Assembly: GCA_951804985.1 (NCBI GenBank) | Contig: OX638132.1 | Span: 84,386,696-84,450,695, forward strand | DNA: 64,000 nt | Origin: Dryomyza anilis | Lineage: Eukaryota > Arthropoda > Insecta > Diptera > Dryomyzidae | Reading direction: 5' to 3' | Part shown: in pieces, positions 21,371-33,612 of the stretch | Numbering within the stretch: position 1 is the first letter of the stretch | How the letters are laid out: the number at the start of each line of letters is the position of its first letter | Position numbers and translations under genes: made by a program | Notes under the pieces: generated by a model | Databases searched by the model: none | What the model was told of the DNA's origin: nothing | What the model saw: only the letters and a program-made list of their open reading frames with translations

Positions 21371-21765
21371 GTGTCGCCAGATGAAATTCTCACACGAAAT
21401 ACCTTTTTCCATCATGAAATTCTCACAAAATCTCTCGTAGGAAAATTCTCACAAATTCTCTCAAAATTCTCACAAATACCTCAAATTCTCACAATTTCTC
21501 AAATTCTCACAATTTCTCACAATTTCTCAAATTCTCACAATTTTCCGCAAAATCCATTAAATTCTCACAGTACCTCAATTAAAAATATATAATATTTTTA
21601 TAATTCTATGTTCAAGTGAATGAGATTCCGTTATTTCTGTCTTCCTTTTTTTACCAGCAGTGTGTTCTCTCAAGGGAAAAAGAATCTCAATATAGTGTGA
21701 GAATTCTCATATCCCGCAAATGCTAAAAATTCTCATAAACAGTATTTTTCCTACAAAACTGGCAA
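21371..21765. repeat. AAATTCTCACAATTTCTC minisatellite in an imperfect-TIR element
   Basis: Units of 11-18 bases around ATTCTCACAA fill 21383-21570. The outer edges GTGTCGCCAGATGAAATTCT and the complement of the right side (ACGTTGCCAGTTTTGTAGGA) share TNGCCAG and TAGGAAAA words, so the array may be the body of a MITE. Plus-strand frames here are repeat translation. Confidence 0.55.
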
Positions 21766-22225
21766 CGTTGCACTTGTGGTATATCACTTTTATAAGGGAT
21801 GAACAACAAATTGACTTTTTGAAAAATAGTATCCCTCAGTGAAAAACCAAATGAAAATAAAGGTTAATAGTTATTGATCTATGATTTTAACACATTAAAA
21901 TTTATCAAATAATTGTATCGAGCTAATTCGTTCTGCACATTTTTTTAAAAATGGCTTCGTATTTTGTAATTTAACGGTTTCCAAGTAAAGTTTATTATTA
22001 TAATGGGCTCTACCCTTTTTTTGCTAATACTTATCATTATTAAAACAGCAGTTATGTATTTCAAAACAACAGCTATTATCTGATTTATATCCCGAAATAT
22101 AAAAAAATAGCTTGGACTAAAATAGTATTTATTTATATAAAATATAAATGACTTTAACCATAAAAAAATCGCATTTGTTTATACTAAAATCAAAGTTAAA
22201 TCAACATCATGCTCAAGTCAACTTC
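21766..22225. other. AT-rich DNA, nothing recognised
   Basis: No repeat partner or gene signal seen. Confidence 0.35.
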
Positions 22226-23470
22226 AGTTAAATCGCATTATGCTGTTGGCTGGCGCTCCTCGTCAAATCCCATGCGAAATCATTACCAGGCAACCACTAC
22301 TACCTTGACCTCGAGACCCCGCGCAGAGAATGCACCGTAACCTTCATAGACTGGGGCACCCCATTCTCTCTTTCGCTCCTTGATTCGTTGCATTTTTCAC
22401 TATGCTTTTTTTCCCGCCATTTATTTCAATGCTGCAAAATTGGCACGGTAGAGCGCGCTTCGCGGGATTGAATGACAGCAGGTATTACTGACTGACTGTC
22501 TGTCTGTCTGACTTTGCTTTTGTCTGTCAAGCAGACAGTGACTCGAGTCAGTCAGTCATTTAGTCAGTCACTCAAATTACTTGGAGTTGAAGTTGCTCTA
22601 CATTGTCTCCCTCACTTTTGAGGCAGTCTTTTGATTTTCAGCGTTGCTTTTTTGTTGTTGTTGTTGTTGCTGCTGCTTTGTCAAGTGCACGCGATGCTTC
22701 TTCACCCATTGCCAGCGGTGGTGTCTGTCAACAACACGAGCTGATTGTCGGATAGTGTGACGTTGTTGCTGCTGCTTGTTGAGTTGCAGCAATTATGTTG
22801 CACATCATCATCATCATGTTTATCACCTTTGCTACTGCTTTTGTTGCTGCACATGTTGCTGATGTTGCCGCCTCATCATTGCACATTAATGTGCAGCAAC
22901 TTTAGTCGAATGACTTGCTGACAAATTCACTTTTTATTATGTTTCCCTTTGGTTCGCTGCAGTAATTGAATTTTTTTTTGTTTATTTAATTTTTATTATT
23001 CCTTGCTTATCATGCTGCATTCCCAGTATTTGGTTTTTTTTTAATTTTTTATTTTTAATTTTGCATTGCTGCCAATGAGCGCCAGCAACGACGCGACACT
23101 TGGCACGCGCTCATTTAACAGACGTTGCGGTGTCGGTTATTGTAGGAATATTATTGTTGTTATTGTATTTGTACTATTATTGTTGATGTTGCTTCTGTAC
23201 TAATATTGTTGCTATTGCTGCTGCTTTTGTTGCTGTCATTATCACCATTTGATGGCGTTGATTAACCGCGCTCGCGCGCACCGCACCGCACCTCACGTCA
23301 TCATCGTCGCACTGGCTGCATGCGATAAGAACAACGTCCCACAGCGCAGGCTGCTATTTATTTTGCTGGTTTGCAGATTTTTCAATTAACAACTTATAGC
23401 AGCAGTTGATGCTATAAATAAATAATGCTAAAAAGAAACAGTGTTGACTAAACAACACAACAGCGCCCCC
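22226..23470. other. Large repeat-free higher-GC island
   Basis: About 1.2 kb without dispersed repeats. It contains CTGACTGACTGTCTGTCTGT (22486-22510), a mirrored CAGTCAGTCATTTAGTCAGT block, (GTT)n near 22652-22672, ATCATCATCATC and GCGCTCGCGCGCACCGCACC (23268-23290). This is typical of conserved non-coding or promoter-proximal DNA of fly developmental genes. No accepted ORF; the 64-codon minus frame at 22598-22792 is glutamine repeat. Confidence 0.4.
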
Positions 23471-23619
23471 AAAGAATGATTAAAAAAAAACAAAATTTTA
23501 AAGTTTTCAGAAATATTTTTATATATTTATTAAAAATTAAATTTTTACTTCACATTCAAAAAATAATTATTTTTTAGTGAATATCTGAATTTTTATAGAA
23601 CACTCGAATTTTAGTAATC

Positions 23620-25430
23620 ATTGATTTTTTTTTTAATTTTTGAATTTGTATTTTTAGTGAACAAATGAAAATTGAGTATTTAGTGAATGTTAAGTGTACA
23701 TTTGAATTTTTAGTGAACACTAAAAATTTTAGTGAACATTTTAATTTTAGTGAATAATTAAATTTTTAGTGAACATTTAAATTTTTAGTGATGATTTGAA
23801 TTTTTATTAAATATTGGAAATTTCAGTGAGCATTTTAATTTTAGTGAATAATTAAATTTTTAGTGAACATTTGAATTTTTAGTGAACATTTTAATTTTAG
23901 TGAATAATTAAATTTTTAGTGAACATTTAAATTTTTAGTGATGATTTGAATTTTTATTAAAAATTGGAAATTTCAGTGAACATTTTAATATAAGTGAACA
24001 TTTGAATTTTTAGTGTACATTTAAGTTATTAGTAATTTTTTGAATTTTTAGTGAAAATTTTAAATTTTTAGTGAAGGTTTTAATTTTAGTGAACATTTGA
24101 ATTTTTAGTGAACATTTAAATTTTAATCAACATGTGAATTTGTAGTGTACATATGAAATATTTTGAGAACATTTGAAAATTTAGAGAACATTTGAATTTT
24201 TAGTGAACATTTAAATTTTAAGTGAACTTTTAAATTTTTAGTGGACATTTAAATTTTTCGTGATGATTTGAAATTTCAATGAACATTTGAATTTTTGTAA
24301 ACATTTTAAGTTTTAGCGATCATTCGGCCTGTTAACGAACATTTGAAATTTTAGTGAACATTGTAGTGTATATTTCAATTTTTGAGAACATTTGAATTGA
24401 GTATGAATTTTAAGAGTACATTTAAAATTTAGTATATGTTCACTAAATTTTAAATGTACTCTATTTTTAGAGTACATTTAAATTTTAGTGAACATAAGTG
24501 AACATATAAATTTTTAGGGTACATTTAAATTTTAGTGAACATTTGAATTTTTGTGAACATTTTAAGTTTTAGCGATCATGTTAACGAACATTTGAAATTT
24601 CAGTGATCATTTTAATTTTAGCGATCATTTGACCTTTTAATGAACATTTGAAATTTTAGTGAAGATTTGAAAGTTCAGTGAACATTTGAATTTTTAGTGA
24701 ACATTTGAATTTTAAGTGAACATTTAAATTTTTAGCGATTATTCGACCTTTTAATGAACATTTGACATTTTAGTGTACATTTGAATTTTAGTGTATATTT
24801 TAATTTTAGAGAACATTTAAATTTTTAGTGAACATTTGAATTTTTAGTGAACATTTAAATTTTTAGTGTACATTTCAATTTTAGTTAACATTTGAATTTT
24901 GAGTGAATATTTAAATTTTTAGTGAGCCGCGGTAGCCTAGTGGTTAGTGCGTTGGACTGCGAGCCGAAAGGTCCCCGGTTCAAGCCTGGACTGGGGCTAA
25001 CAACATCTTTTCATAGAAACATTTTTCTATACCGCGCTACCTCTCGGCAGTAAATGGCAAACCTCCGAGAGTAAAAACATTGCCTTTGAAAAGCTCTCAC
25101 CAGCCGTTCGGATTCGGCAATAAACTGTAGGTCCCACCACTTTGAGTACAAATATAACACGCACAGCTCAAAATGGTGAGAGAGCTCGGCCTATGTTCTT
25201 ATAGAACTGTAGTGCCAAACTATTATTATTATTATATTTGAATATTTAGGGAACATTTAAAGTTTTAATGGAAATTGGTATTTTTTATGATATAATTTTT
25301 TTTAGTGAATTTTGAACTTTAGGTGATATTTGAAGTTTTAGTGAATATTTGATATATCATTGAATAATCGAACTATTGGTGAGCATCTAAATTTTTAGTG
25401 AATTTTTTATTTTTAGTGTTCGTACATATA
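23620..25430 (+). repeat. GAACATTTGAATTTTTAGT satellite-like array 1
   Basis: The 19-base unit GAACATTTGAATTTTTAGT and variants (GAACATTTAAATTTTTAGT, GATGATTTGAATTTTTATT) repeat for 1.8 kb. Locally a roughly 120-bp block (23731-23850) recurs at 23875-23980. An inverted stretch occurs near 24430-24470. The array is interrupted by a SINE at 24926-25236. The same unit in the same orientation forms the array at 55.9-57.5 kb. Confidence 0.85.
24926..25236 (+). mobile_element. tRNA-derived SINE, family A, copy 2
   Basis: Head GCCGCGGTAGCCTAGTGG (A box) and GGTCCCCGGTTCAAGCC (B box), a body nearly identical to the copy at 2262-2577, and an (ATT)n tail at 25221-25236. Flanks ATTTAAATTTTTAGTG and ATTTGAATATTTAGGG look like a diverged target duplication, but the surrounding array has the same words, so this is not decisive. 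Confidence 0.88.
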
Positions 25431-26548
25431 TTTTTGTGTACATGTTGTCATTGTAAAAAATCAGTTTTCTATTAATTTAGATGTATTTAATATGTCGATT
25501 TAATATTTGCATTTTTCTTATTCTATGAAGATGGTAATTTAATCTATTATTTTATAAACATTTTATAATTAAAATTAATAGTATACACTATTCCTACTAT
25601 TCACTATTCATATTTAGTACTACGACAAAGTTCGACGTTTCAATTTCACGCTTCAGCGAACAGCCAAAACCCCCCAGCTCGACATGTTACATAATACTGT
25701 AAAATATAGCACAATGCGCTGCACCAACTAAAAATTGAAAAAAATCCAAAAATTAACCACTTCATGGCAAACCAAAGACATGTCCTGGCCAGAGACCACA
25801 GTACCCAAAACACCGCGAACAGAACAAAAACAATAAAAACTATATAGTGATTTTTAATATTGCTAAAAAATTTCAACGCATTTAGTGACTTGATGCAAGT
25901 TTTATTAGAAACTCTTGCGCACATAAAAATCTTTTGAAATAAATTTTGCACCAAGTGCAAAAAACAATTTAATTTTCACTTGTTTTAATTTCTAAAACAC
26001 TTTTGACCATTTTTACATAATAACTATCTATATATCACATTTTTAATCTGTGCTACTCGAACTCTATATTTTTTTCACAGACCATCCAACAAACCATGTG
26101 CCTTACAATGGTTGAACTTTTTTAATTTCTTTGGTCTCTTTTTTTGTAATTTCTTGCACCGTGCACCTCATAATTAAATGTCTCCTCTGTCATGTTCAGC
26201 ACCCGGGTCGGGTCCTTTGTCTGTTTGCAATAAATAGTGATGTCCTCCCAAAGAATGTAGGGTATCGTCGCTGCAATGCCTGCGATTCCATTGTAATGGA
26301 ATTACAATTATTTTGCTTTCATTACATTTTACAATTTCAGTTCATTTTCTCATGAACTCGGGTTGTAGTATTTAAATCTCGCAAAGAGCTCACTATAGAT
26401 TTTTTTATTTTTGATCAGTAGTTTTTTTTATATTCATTTTGTATTTTTCAAAAACTAATTTCTAATTTTGTAATATAATTGGCCATCATATCGAACATCC
26501 AATTTAATAACAATGTTTTTAATCTTATTCTAATTCTCGATTATATAT
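25431..26548. other. Unique AT-rich DNA
   Basis: A 104-codon hydrophobic frame lies on the minus strand at 25646-25960 and a 74-codon frame on the plus strand at 26131-26355; neither has recognisable domains or splice context. TTTTGCACCAAGTGCAAAA (25945-25963) is an 8-bp hairpin. TATTTTTTTCACAG at about 26067-26080 resembles a splice acceptor but lacks a following exon. Confidence 0.35.
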
Positions 26549-26769
26549 ACACCCAGAAAAAAATTTCTACAAATCCCATTAAAATTGGTCAATAGGACAA
26601 TTATTGATTTAATAGTATACAAAAAATAAAAACTTTCATATAAACTCAATGGCAATATCATGTTATTTTCTAGTATTTAATGGTATTTTCCGATTAAAAT
26701 AATAATTTATCCTATTGAATATTTTTAATAGTAAAAAACTATTATTTATATAGTATTTTTTTCTGGGTG
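26549..26769 (+). mobile_element. ACACCCAGAAAAA MITE, copy 2
   Basis: Same termini (ACACCCAGAAAAAA/TTTTTTTCTGGGTG) and nearly the same body as 6344-6564, with a handful of differences, so both are from one recent subfamily. Confidence 0.85.
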
Positions 26770-26784
26770 CATAAAATTATTCCC

Positions 26785-27110
26785 CGTAGAATGCTTTCCA
26801 GTAGAATTCTTCTCCGTATAGTTTTTTTCCAGTAGAAGTTTTAGTGTGGTGAGTTATAGTGAGTTTAGTTTTTCGCAGCAGAATAGTTAGTTTGGTGAAT
26901 TTTAGTGAGATGAGTTTTAGTGAGGTCAGTTTTAGTGTGGTGAATTACGGTGTGGTGAGTTAAAATATGGTTGGTATACCATGGTATGAAGCAACTTGAT
27001 ATCACTATAATTGCTGTCGCCTACACTCTCTTGAAAATGAACCTCCTATGTGGGGTGCCACGCCCAATGGTTCAATACCATTTTCTAGTACTGATTTGTA
27101 ATAGTTAAGC
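26785..27110 (-). mobile_element. Helitron fragment, minus orientation
   Basis: The complement contains AAAACTTCTACTGG, ACGGAGAAGAATTCTACTGG and CTCACCACACTAAAAC as in the intact Helitrons. Farther right, GGGCGTGGCACC is kin of the conserved GCGTGGCACCTCCCATACAA block. Both termini are missing. Confidence 0.65.
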
Positions 27111-27960
27111 ATTTCTTTTTGAACCGTATTTGGAATTGATATTTATCAAAATGAAAAGAAGAATATTCTGGTTTTCCATGGAATTTCGGCCGAGTTTGAA
27201 TTTTATTTCTCAATAAAATAAATGGATTTTCAAACAAATTCAAATTGTTCTAGTCAAAGGCAACGGTTCAAATTCATTTGAAAAACAATTTTGGTATTGA
27301 TAAATCAAATTCCAAATCGTTTAAGAAAGTTTTACACTAAATTAGTAGATCGAATTGCGTATAAAACTGAACTTCAAACGATTTTGAATTTGATAAATTG
27401 ATACAAAAATTTGTTTTTTAAACAATTTCGTATCTTTTGTCAATGCAAACGGTTAAAATTCATTTGAAAACTAATTTTTAAATTGAAATTCAAAAATTTC
27501 AAAATTCAAAAATTTTTCAGGAGATTTTTTGTATATCATATATACAATTAAAGTGTAAAATCCATTTTTAACTTTTCTTAAAAATCAATTAAAACTTGTT
27601 TAAATTCGAAAATATATCAATCTTTTTCAATCTCGTATCGAATACGAATTAGTGTCAGTGTGTATACTTCGGATACTGATAATTTAATCAGGGACCGCAA
27701 AGAACCGGAATTGGGATCAAACCCGGAAATGTGTGAAACCAGAAACAGAATTGGAACCCATATCCTTTTTTTGGTTAGTCGCGGTATCGAAAACGGAACC
27801 GCTATTTTAAAAATATTAGAACCAGAACTGGAACCGATATTCCGAAAATCAATTTCGGAAATATGTGGTTTAATCGATTTAAATTCCATCGTAATCTAGA
27901 ACTAAAAATATTCAAAATGTGACATAATTCAATACAAAACTTAAATTCACTACAACAGCA
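27111..27960. other. AT-rich DNA, nothing recognised
   Basis: Some degenerate repetition of AACGGTTCAAATTCATTTGA (27262 and 27448). 27700-27880 holds GGAACCGNTATT/ACCGGAAC words on both strands, giving short overlapping frames that I do not accept. Confidence 0.35.
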
Positions 27961-28330
27961 CCTTAAAGATGATTGTCGCGCGTTGAAAAACAAAAGTTAA
28001 TCGCTTTACAGTGCGCTTCAACGGATGTGTTCAGCGAGGAAGTGCATCCAGTGCGCTTGGTTCCGTCACGCAATCCGCCCCATTACCACCCGGTGTGGAT
28101 TTCTGTAGCACAACCACTCAAACTTGTCGATGGCTCTTCCACGCATTGCCTTCATTCAGAAATTCAGAATAACCCCTGTCCCCATTACATGAGCTCACTT
28201 TACAGCAGAGCCCCCGTCGACCCCAGCGCACAGGGGCGGCGGCGTCAACGCCCACTTTAATTGTTCAGCACTTGAATCGCGTTGCACGCCTCAGTGCAAC
28301 TCGTGGCGCGCAAAATAAAATAAAAATATA
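27960..28330 (+). other. GC-rich island open for 95 codons, no start codon
   Basis: 27973-28257 is free of stops in one plus frame (proline- and histidine-containing; PSRNPPHYHP is part of it), but the only in-frame ATG is near its end. TTTACAG at 28006-28012 could be a weak acceptor; no matching donor is seen before the stop. An exon, a promoter-proximal segment or chance are all possible. Confidence 0.25.
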
Positions 28331-29130
28331 TAAAATAAAGAATAATAAAAACTGATCAATGAAATGTGCAACACAAAAAAAAAATCAATAGTAAATAAAA
28401 ATTCACTAAGGGTGGCAACAATCAGTTAAAGTGGCAACACTGCCGCCAGTAACCACAAAAATATGACAACATTAAAAAAAATGATAAACTGAAGAAATTT
28501 CGTAATGAAAATAATTATTTTACTTGAAAATTATTATTGGTTTTTAATTGTGCATTAATTTCCGAACGCCAGAGTTGCCAGCGCTCAACGTCGACATCTG
28601 TATTTTATGGCATAATTGAATAATGTTTACAGCGTCTCTTTTTTTTATTTTTATTATTTCATGTTTTCATTGTTTTTAATGCCAACCAACTTTGCGCGTA
28701 TTATAAAAAGATGCAAATTTGTTGTAAGGAAAAGTGATGCAGTGGTGGAAGATGAGGTGCGTGGAGGTTGTAGGAGGTAGTAGGCGGGGAGATATGCGGG
28801 GCGAATTTACCAACGACGGCCTGTTAATGAGTCAACATTGTTATGTTAATTTACAGTGGAAGTTGGCGCCATAAATTGTGTCCGCGACCGCTTGATTGCA
28901 CCATGTATGGGGTTGGTTTCGACGGTCATTGGGCTCCGATTTTACTATAAAATTGAAAATTTTGTGGTTTAATTGATTGTAGTGGAGATTTATATTTCGG
29001 AAAAAAAAATAATTTATTACATTGTTAAATAAAATAAATGTTAATATATTAAACAACAAAAATATAATAATAATAATGTCTACTGTTGTTTGTGAAAACT
29101 GTCTTTGTACGACAGATCATAATATTGAAC
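28331..29130. other. Mixed AT-rich DNA with a small GC-richer block at 28.73-28.95 kb
   Basis: 28735-28950 contains CCTGTTAATGAGTCAACATT (an AP-1-like TGAGTCA) and GCGCCATAAATTG (Hox/Abd-B-like CCATAAA). It is repeat-free and may be regulatory. The rest is AT-rich. Confidence 0.3.
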
Positions 29131-29640
29131 GTAAATATAGCAACTGAGATTAATTGATACAAAATAATTAATTATATTAAATAATTCGTATATCCAATTA
29201 ATTATATTAATGGCATAAATGAAATCCTTTCATGATTGGTGTATATGCTAAAATATAGTCATGTTTAGCATATACACCAACCGATAGTTTTAGAGGTACA
29301 ACACAGTTTTACAGCCACACATAGTTTTCAATTCACTACACAGTATTACAGGTACTGTTGTATCGATCTTATTTTACATTGGTTCATCGCAACGCGTGCT
29401 TGACTCTTTGGTTCGTCGGGTCGTTTAAGGTACATCGTGCGTATATCATGACGAAGTAGTAAAATAAAAATTTGAAATAAAAATTAAATAAATAAAAGTG
29501 ACAAATGATTTCTTTTAATTTATGTTCAACTTATTTATTAATCAATATAATTTAATATATAATCAATACAATTAAATGTCGTGTCGGCGATGAAAAATTC
29601 TAATATTAATTGTATTGATACATTTTTTGCTATATTTACA
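29131..29640 (+). mobile_element. GTAAATATAGCAA-family element, copy 3, both ends present
   Basis: The ends are the exact 13-bp inverted repeat GTAAATATAGCAA (29131-29143) and TTGCTATATTTAC (29627-29639), extended imperfectly through ATTGATACAA. Inside, TTGGTGTATATGCTA and TAGCATATACACCAA (about 29238-29283) form a perfect 15-bp hairpin. The body aligns with 239-688 and 3816-4412. No ORF. Confidence 0.8.
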
Positions 29641-30482
29641 CATATTTTTTCTGTGTACATCAAAATTATTTGCTATCAAATTTTGGTATTGATCAATCAA
29701 TTCTATCCAAACTTATAATATGAAATGTACTAAAAAATAAATCAAACTATATTGAAAACAATTTATTTTGAACTTAGTATACTTAGTAAATTTTTACCAG
29801 GAGTTTTTTGGGTTTTGTAATATTCTAAATTAGTTATTTTTGATTTTTAGCAAAAATACTATGAACATTTTAGAGAAACAGGGATAAGACACCTTTCCAT
29901 ATTATAATTACCAAAAACTTTAAATGCTTCGTCTGCAACTGGAATGTCATTTCGACTTAGCATGTCATGGAATGGGGGGATCGATATAGCAATACATGCC
30001 TTGGAGAATAGTTAGCTTTTCAAATATATGGGATGGAAAAAAAATCGAAAAATCTTTCATAGTGGCCGAGACCACTTATCAGGGGTTCAAGTATAATATT
30101 ATGACATGGGTATTATAATATCAATTTTGCTGTAAAAGGTATCCTTAATTGAAATAATAAATTATGTTCAAGTAAAACTAAATGATTGTATGTTAAAATT
30201 CATATAAAAAATCCATTTTTTGAACTTTTTAATTATACACTAAATAAATACATTAAATATTGTCTGTACAAAGTTTTATTAAAATTGGAGAAAGAAATGG
30301 AAATCAGCCCTTAATGAGTTAATAGTTTTAAAGATGTATGAACATTGTCTTCAAATCTGTGTATCTAATAAAGCGTGTATCGTAGAGTTATTCATATTTA
30401 ATTTTATTAAATAGATAACTTTTCAATAATTACTTTATGATTTGAACATTTATGAACTCCGTTAAATGGAACTGGTGTCATA
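29641..30482. other. AT-rich DNA, nothing recognised
   Basis: No repeat partner found. 29930-30070 is slightly GC-richer (GAATGGGGGGATCGATATAG). Confidence 0.35.
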
Positions 30483-30650
30483 ATGCCCGTAACTTCAACG
30501 AATAGATATCTACTGGTGCTTAGTTATCTATCGTGTAAGCAAAATTTCGTAACTTCAACGCATAGTTAAGGAGTAAAAACACCGGATAGGTAAGAGATAT
30601 CTGTTCGGTACGAACACCAATAGATATCTACTCGTTGAAGTTACGGGCAT
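30483..30650 (+). mobile_element. 168-bp ATGCCCGTAACTTCAACGA MITE, copy 1
   Basis: Terminal inverted repeats of about 35 bp: ATGCCCGTAACTTCAACGAA then TAGATATCTACTGGTG, mirrored at the right end. A third copy of the core, CGTAACTTCAACGCATAG, sits in the middle (about 30549-30566). The element interrupts the dispersed repeat shared with 9.4-10.0 kb, or abuts its edge. The second copy at 39386 has the same length in reverse orientation. Confidence 0.85.
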
Positions 30651-30654
30651 AAGT

Positions 30655-31130
30655 CGAAATTTACAAATGTTCGTATCTCTGAATTGTGTTCAAAATAAAA
30701 ACACTCTAATGTTTTGTTTCAATTATTGTAATGAAAAAAATATTGTTAATTAAAAGAATATATATATCTACAACTTGGCTTTGTGCACTAACGAGTTCTA
30801 CTCGTCCACTTTAAAATACCAACGGTAGTAATGCGCCTCAGATACGTTGCCCTTATACACTTAATATATGAGTTATAGATGTTTCCATAAACTTCTACAC
30901 TTGACGAGAATCTGTAAGTCATCTCTCACTCTCTTATACGTATGAGCATATTCAGAAGTTTCCACAAACTTCTGCAGATAACAAGAAATCGTGATGCCTA
31001 CACGCTAATTGCATTTCAAGCACATTAGCTGATGTGTGCTATTGCACTAATCGTCGTCTATGTCTTTCTCGCTTACTGCTTCAGTTTTGCTTCTTTCTAA
31101 CTCATGGTACGCTGAATTAAGAAACGGTAA
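30655..31130. repeat. Dispersed repeat shared with 9437-10025
   Basis: Same ordered blocks as the partner, heavily diverged: TGTTCGTATCTCTGAATTGTG, ATGCGCCTCAGATAC, TTTCTCGCTTACTGCTTCAG. Class unknown. Confidence 0.5.
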
Positions 31131-32280
31131 ACTTTCGACGTTTTTTTTAGTATATTTTCAAAAATATGTTATTGTCTATCTCAAGATGTAAAAAGATTCG
31201 GCATTATTTAGCTTTCAAATTTGTATAGGCATTCTAAAGCTCGAATTATACGTCTGTCTGTCTTTTGAATCAATTTTTCAAATAATTTTAATATCAGTAT
31301 TAATGATTGCCCAATTTTTGTATGGCAAATTGGTCTCAATTTTAATTTGCATCAACACGAAATTTGATGTATTTTGTTGATGCTAAAGTCGTCCTTATAA
31401 AAATCGATAAAAATTGGTTGATACTTTTAAAAAATTAAAAAAAAAAGCCAATATACGTATATTTTGAGATATTTACTTTTTTAGTATTAACTAAACCTGA
31501 AAGGGTTATTCAATTTGATCATCAGTTTATAACACTCATAAGAAAGAGAAAAGTGTCCTCTACGTCCTTTGAAATCACGATTACAGGAGTATCAAAAGTG
31601 CTAGATCAATGAAACTCAGAATTTAGATTGCTTGTACATCTAAAATGTCAGGTATTGAAAATGGGCTTGAACGGTTGATTGTGAACTGTTATCAGCGCTC
31701 TTTTTGTATAGTACTAAAATCAACAATGTCATTTTACATTACCAACCGAAATGCAATAAGATTCGTATGTAAGAGAAATTATCTTAAAGATAAACTAAAT
31801 TATAACTGTTTTAGCAATTCGTTACTAAATAAAAATTGATTTTTTATATTTAATTTTAAATAAGTTTCAATGCAAATCGAATTTTCTGTAACGCACTTAT
31901 TAAAAAAATAGTATTTCTATGATAATTTTTTAATTAAAAAATTAACATAATTTTGCACGGCATAAATAGTTCATTATTATGATTTAAAATGAAAATGTTT
32001 TTTTGAATAATTGAATTAACAGCGTTAAATAATGTATGAAACTAATTTTAAAAACAAAGCAAAATAAAATAAAGCAAAAATAAGTTCAATTTTAATCAGA
32101 TTAGTAATGTAAATTAACAACAACAACTGTTTAAAAAATTAATAAAAAATATTATTATGTTAATAGAATAATGTACAAAAATTACAATGCAACACTTGTG
32201 CCCAATTTTGGCCAAATTAAAAACTCGAAAATTGCTTAAACTCAGCACTTAGCACGGAATGTAACCAACGGTCTTATATC
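31131..32280. other. AT-rich DNA, nothing recognised
   Basis: 31645-31839 is open for 64 codons but has no recognisable content. No repeat partner. Confidence 0.35.
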
Positions 32281-33060
32281 GCTGTACTTTACAATTATTT
32301 GTTATCTGTTGGATGCCCGTCGGCAGAGGCCTATTTACAACCAAGCGAAGGGTTAATGTACTTGCTACACGAGCCGAGGCTTTGTTCGTCATTAGACATA
32401 GGTGTTTGTTTTTTTTTATTATAACAATTATTGTTGTTTTAAGTACTATTTGTTGTTGTAGTTACTATATTTATTTTTGTTGTAGATACATTTATTATTT
32501 TTATTATTATTGTGGTTGTTGTTGTTGTAACCAGTGCGGGCGCTTCGTGCGTGCGTGGGTTTTGTATTACTTCAGAGCGAATTTTTCGCTCGTTCATTCG
32601 TTCGGCTTCATTGGGTTTTTTAGGTACTTGCACGCGTTGATCGTTGGCCAGGGGAGGTTTTGGGGAGCTGTTCGATGATCAGTTTAGTGCCGCTTTTCAC
32701 TTATGAGCCACTTTATTACATTTGCTTTTTTCTATTTTATGTTTTTTTTTTTTTTACTCTTATTCATTTTGGCGTCACATACTTTAGGCTGCTTAAATGT
32801 TTTTTTTTATGAGTTTTGTTATGGGTTTCAATAGATTTTTACATGGGTGCGCGCTGCTTTATTGTTGTGTTCGTCGTCTCTTGTTACAGGCAAAATGTTT
32901 TTTTTTAATAGGTTTTAATTTTAAATTTATTTTTTTTTCAGGTTTTTTTACTTACAACGGCACTCGTTGTGCGCCAATTTTGATGGGATTTATTTATTTT
33001 TTAAGCTATCAAAATTTTGCTGAAATAATGAACACATTCGTTTAATGCAAAAACATTTCT
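32281..33060. other. Repeat-free island with T-rich and GTT tracts
   Basis: GC-richer at 32300-32400 and 32530-32700. TTGTTGTTGT/TATTATTATT tracts give a 121-codon plus frame (32313-32678) that is mostly I/Y/C repeat and not accepted. A strong acceptor-like ATTTATTTTTTTTTCAG lies at about 32926-32941. If transcribed from the minus strand the A-rich, CAA-rich content would suit a 5' leader. Undecided. Confidence 0.3.
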
Positions 33061-33395
33061 ACACTCACAAAAATCCTATATGTTTTTTAGTGTTATGATA
33101 TTGGGTTTCTTCCTCGTTTGCGTTACGGTTTTAAGATCTACATATATCGAAAACGTTACGGTATGCCGGTTTTTGTATTAGAATGGGTTTTTATCCATAT
33201 TTTCAAAATGTTGACGGCCTTTTTTTAAACAATATATAGAGATTAGTAAAACTTATATTATTAGATTTCTTTTTCAATAATTTACAACTAAAATATTCCA
33301 TAAAAAATATTGGGAAATATTGCAAAAAAAAAATGTAGATGAATGAACGCATATTTTTAAATGAATTCTAAAAATACTTTTAAAATTTTATAACT
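33061..33395. repeat. Fragment related to the element at 38083-38386
   Basis: GGTATGCCGGTTTTTGTATTAGAATG, in pieces, and CATATTTTCAAAATGTTGA correspond to GTTTGCATTAGAATCAG and CATATTTTCAAAATATCGA near 38100-38145. The match is limited to about 33140-33230; the rest is AT-rich. Confidence 0.4.
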
Positions 33396-33612
33396 GCACT
33401 CAGAAAAAAATAAAATAAAATATAATATTTTTTTTTGCTTTTAAAATTAATCAATAGTATAAATTATTATTTTAATGGGTAAATACCATTAAATACTCTA
33501 AAATACTATTAAATTGTTTTTGTGTTTATATGAAAATATTTGTTTTTTTTGTATACTATTGAATCAATAACTATCCTATTGACAAATTTTAAAAGGAATT
33601 TTTTCTGAGTGT
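33396..33612 (-). mobile_element. ACACCCAGAAAAA MITE, copy 3 (reverse)
   Basis: Ends CACTCAGAAAAAAAT and ATTTTTTCTGAGTG; the complement of the body carries CAATAGGATAGTTATTGATT and AATAGTATACAAAAAAAAC. More diverged than copies 1 and 2 and of the CACTCAG terminal type, as in copy 4. Confidence 0.8.

Noticed and set aside
25646..25960. 104-codon hydrophobic frame on the minus strand
   Set aside because: No recognisable family, no start or splice context; the hydrophobic bias follows from AT-rich codons.
32313..32678. 121-codon frame on the plus strand
   Set aside because: Generated by TTG/TTA triplet tracts; mostly I, Y, C and F, with an overlapping frame on the other strand.
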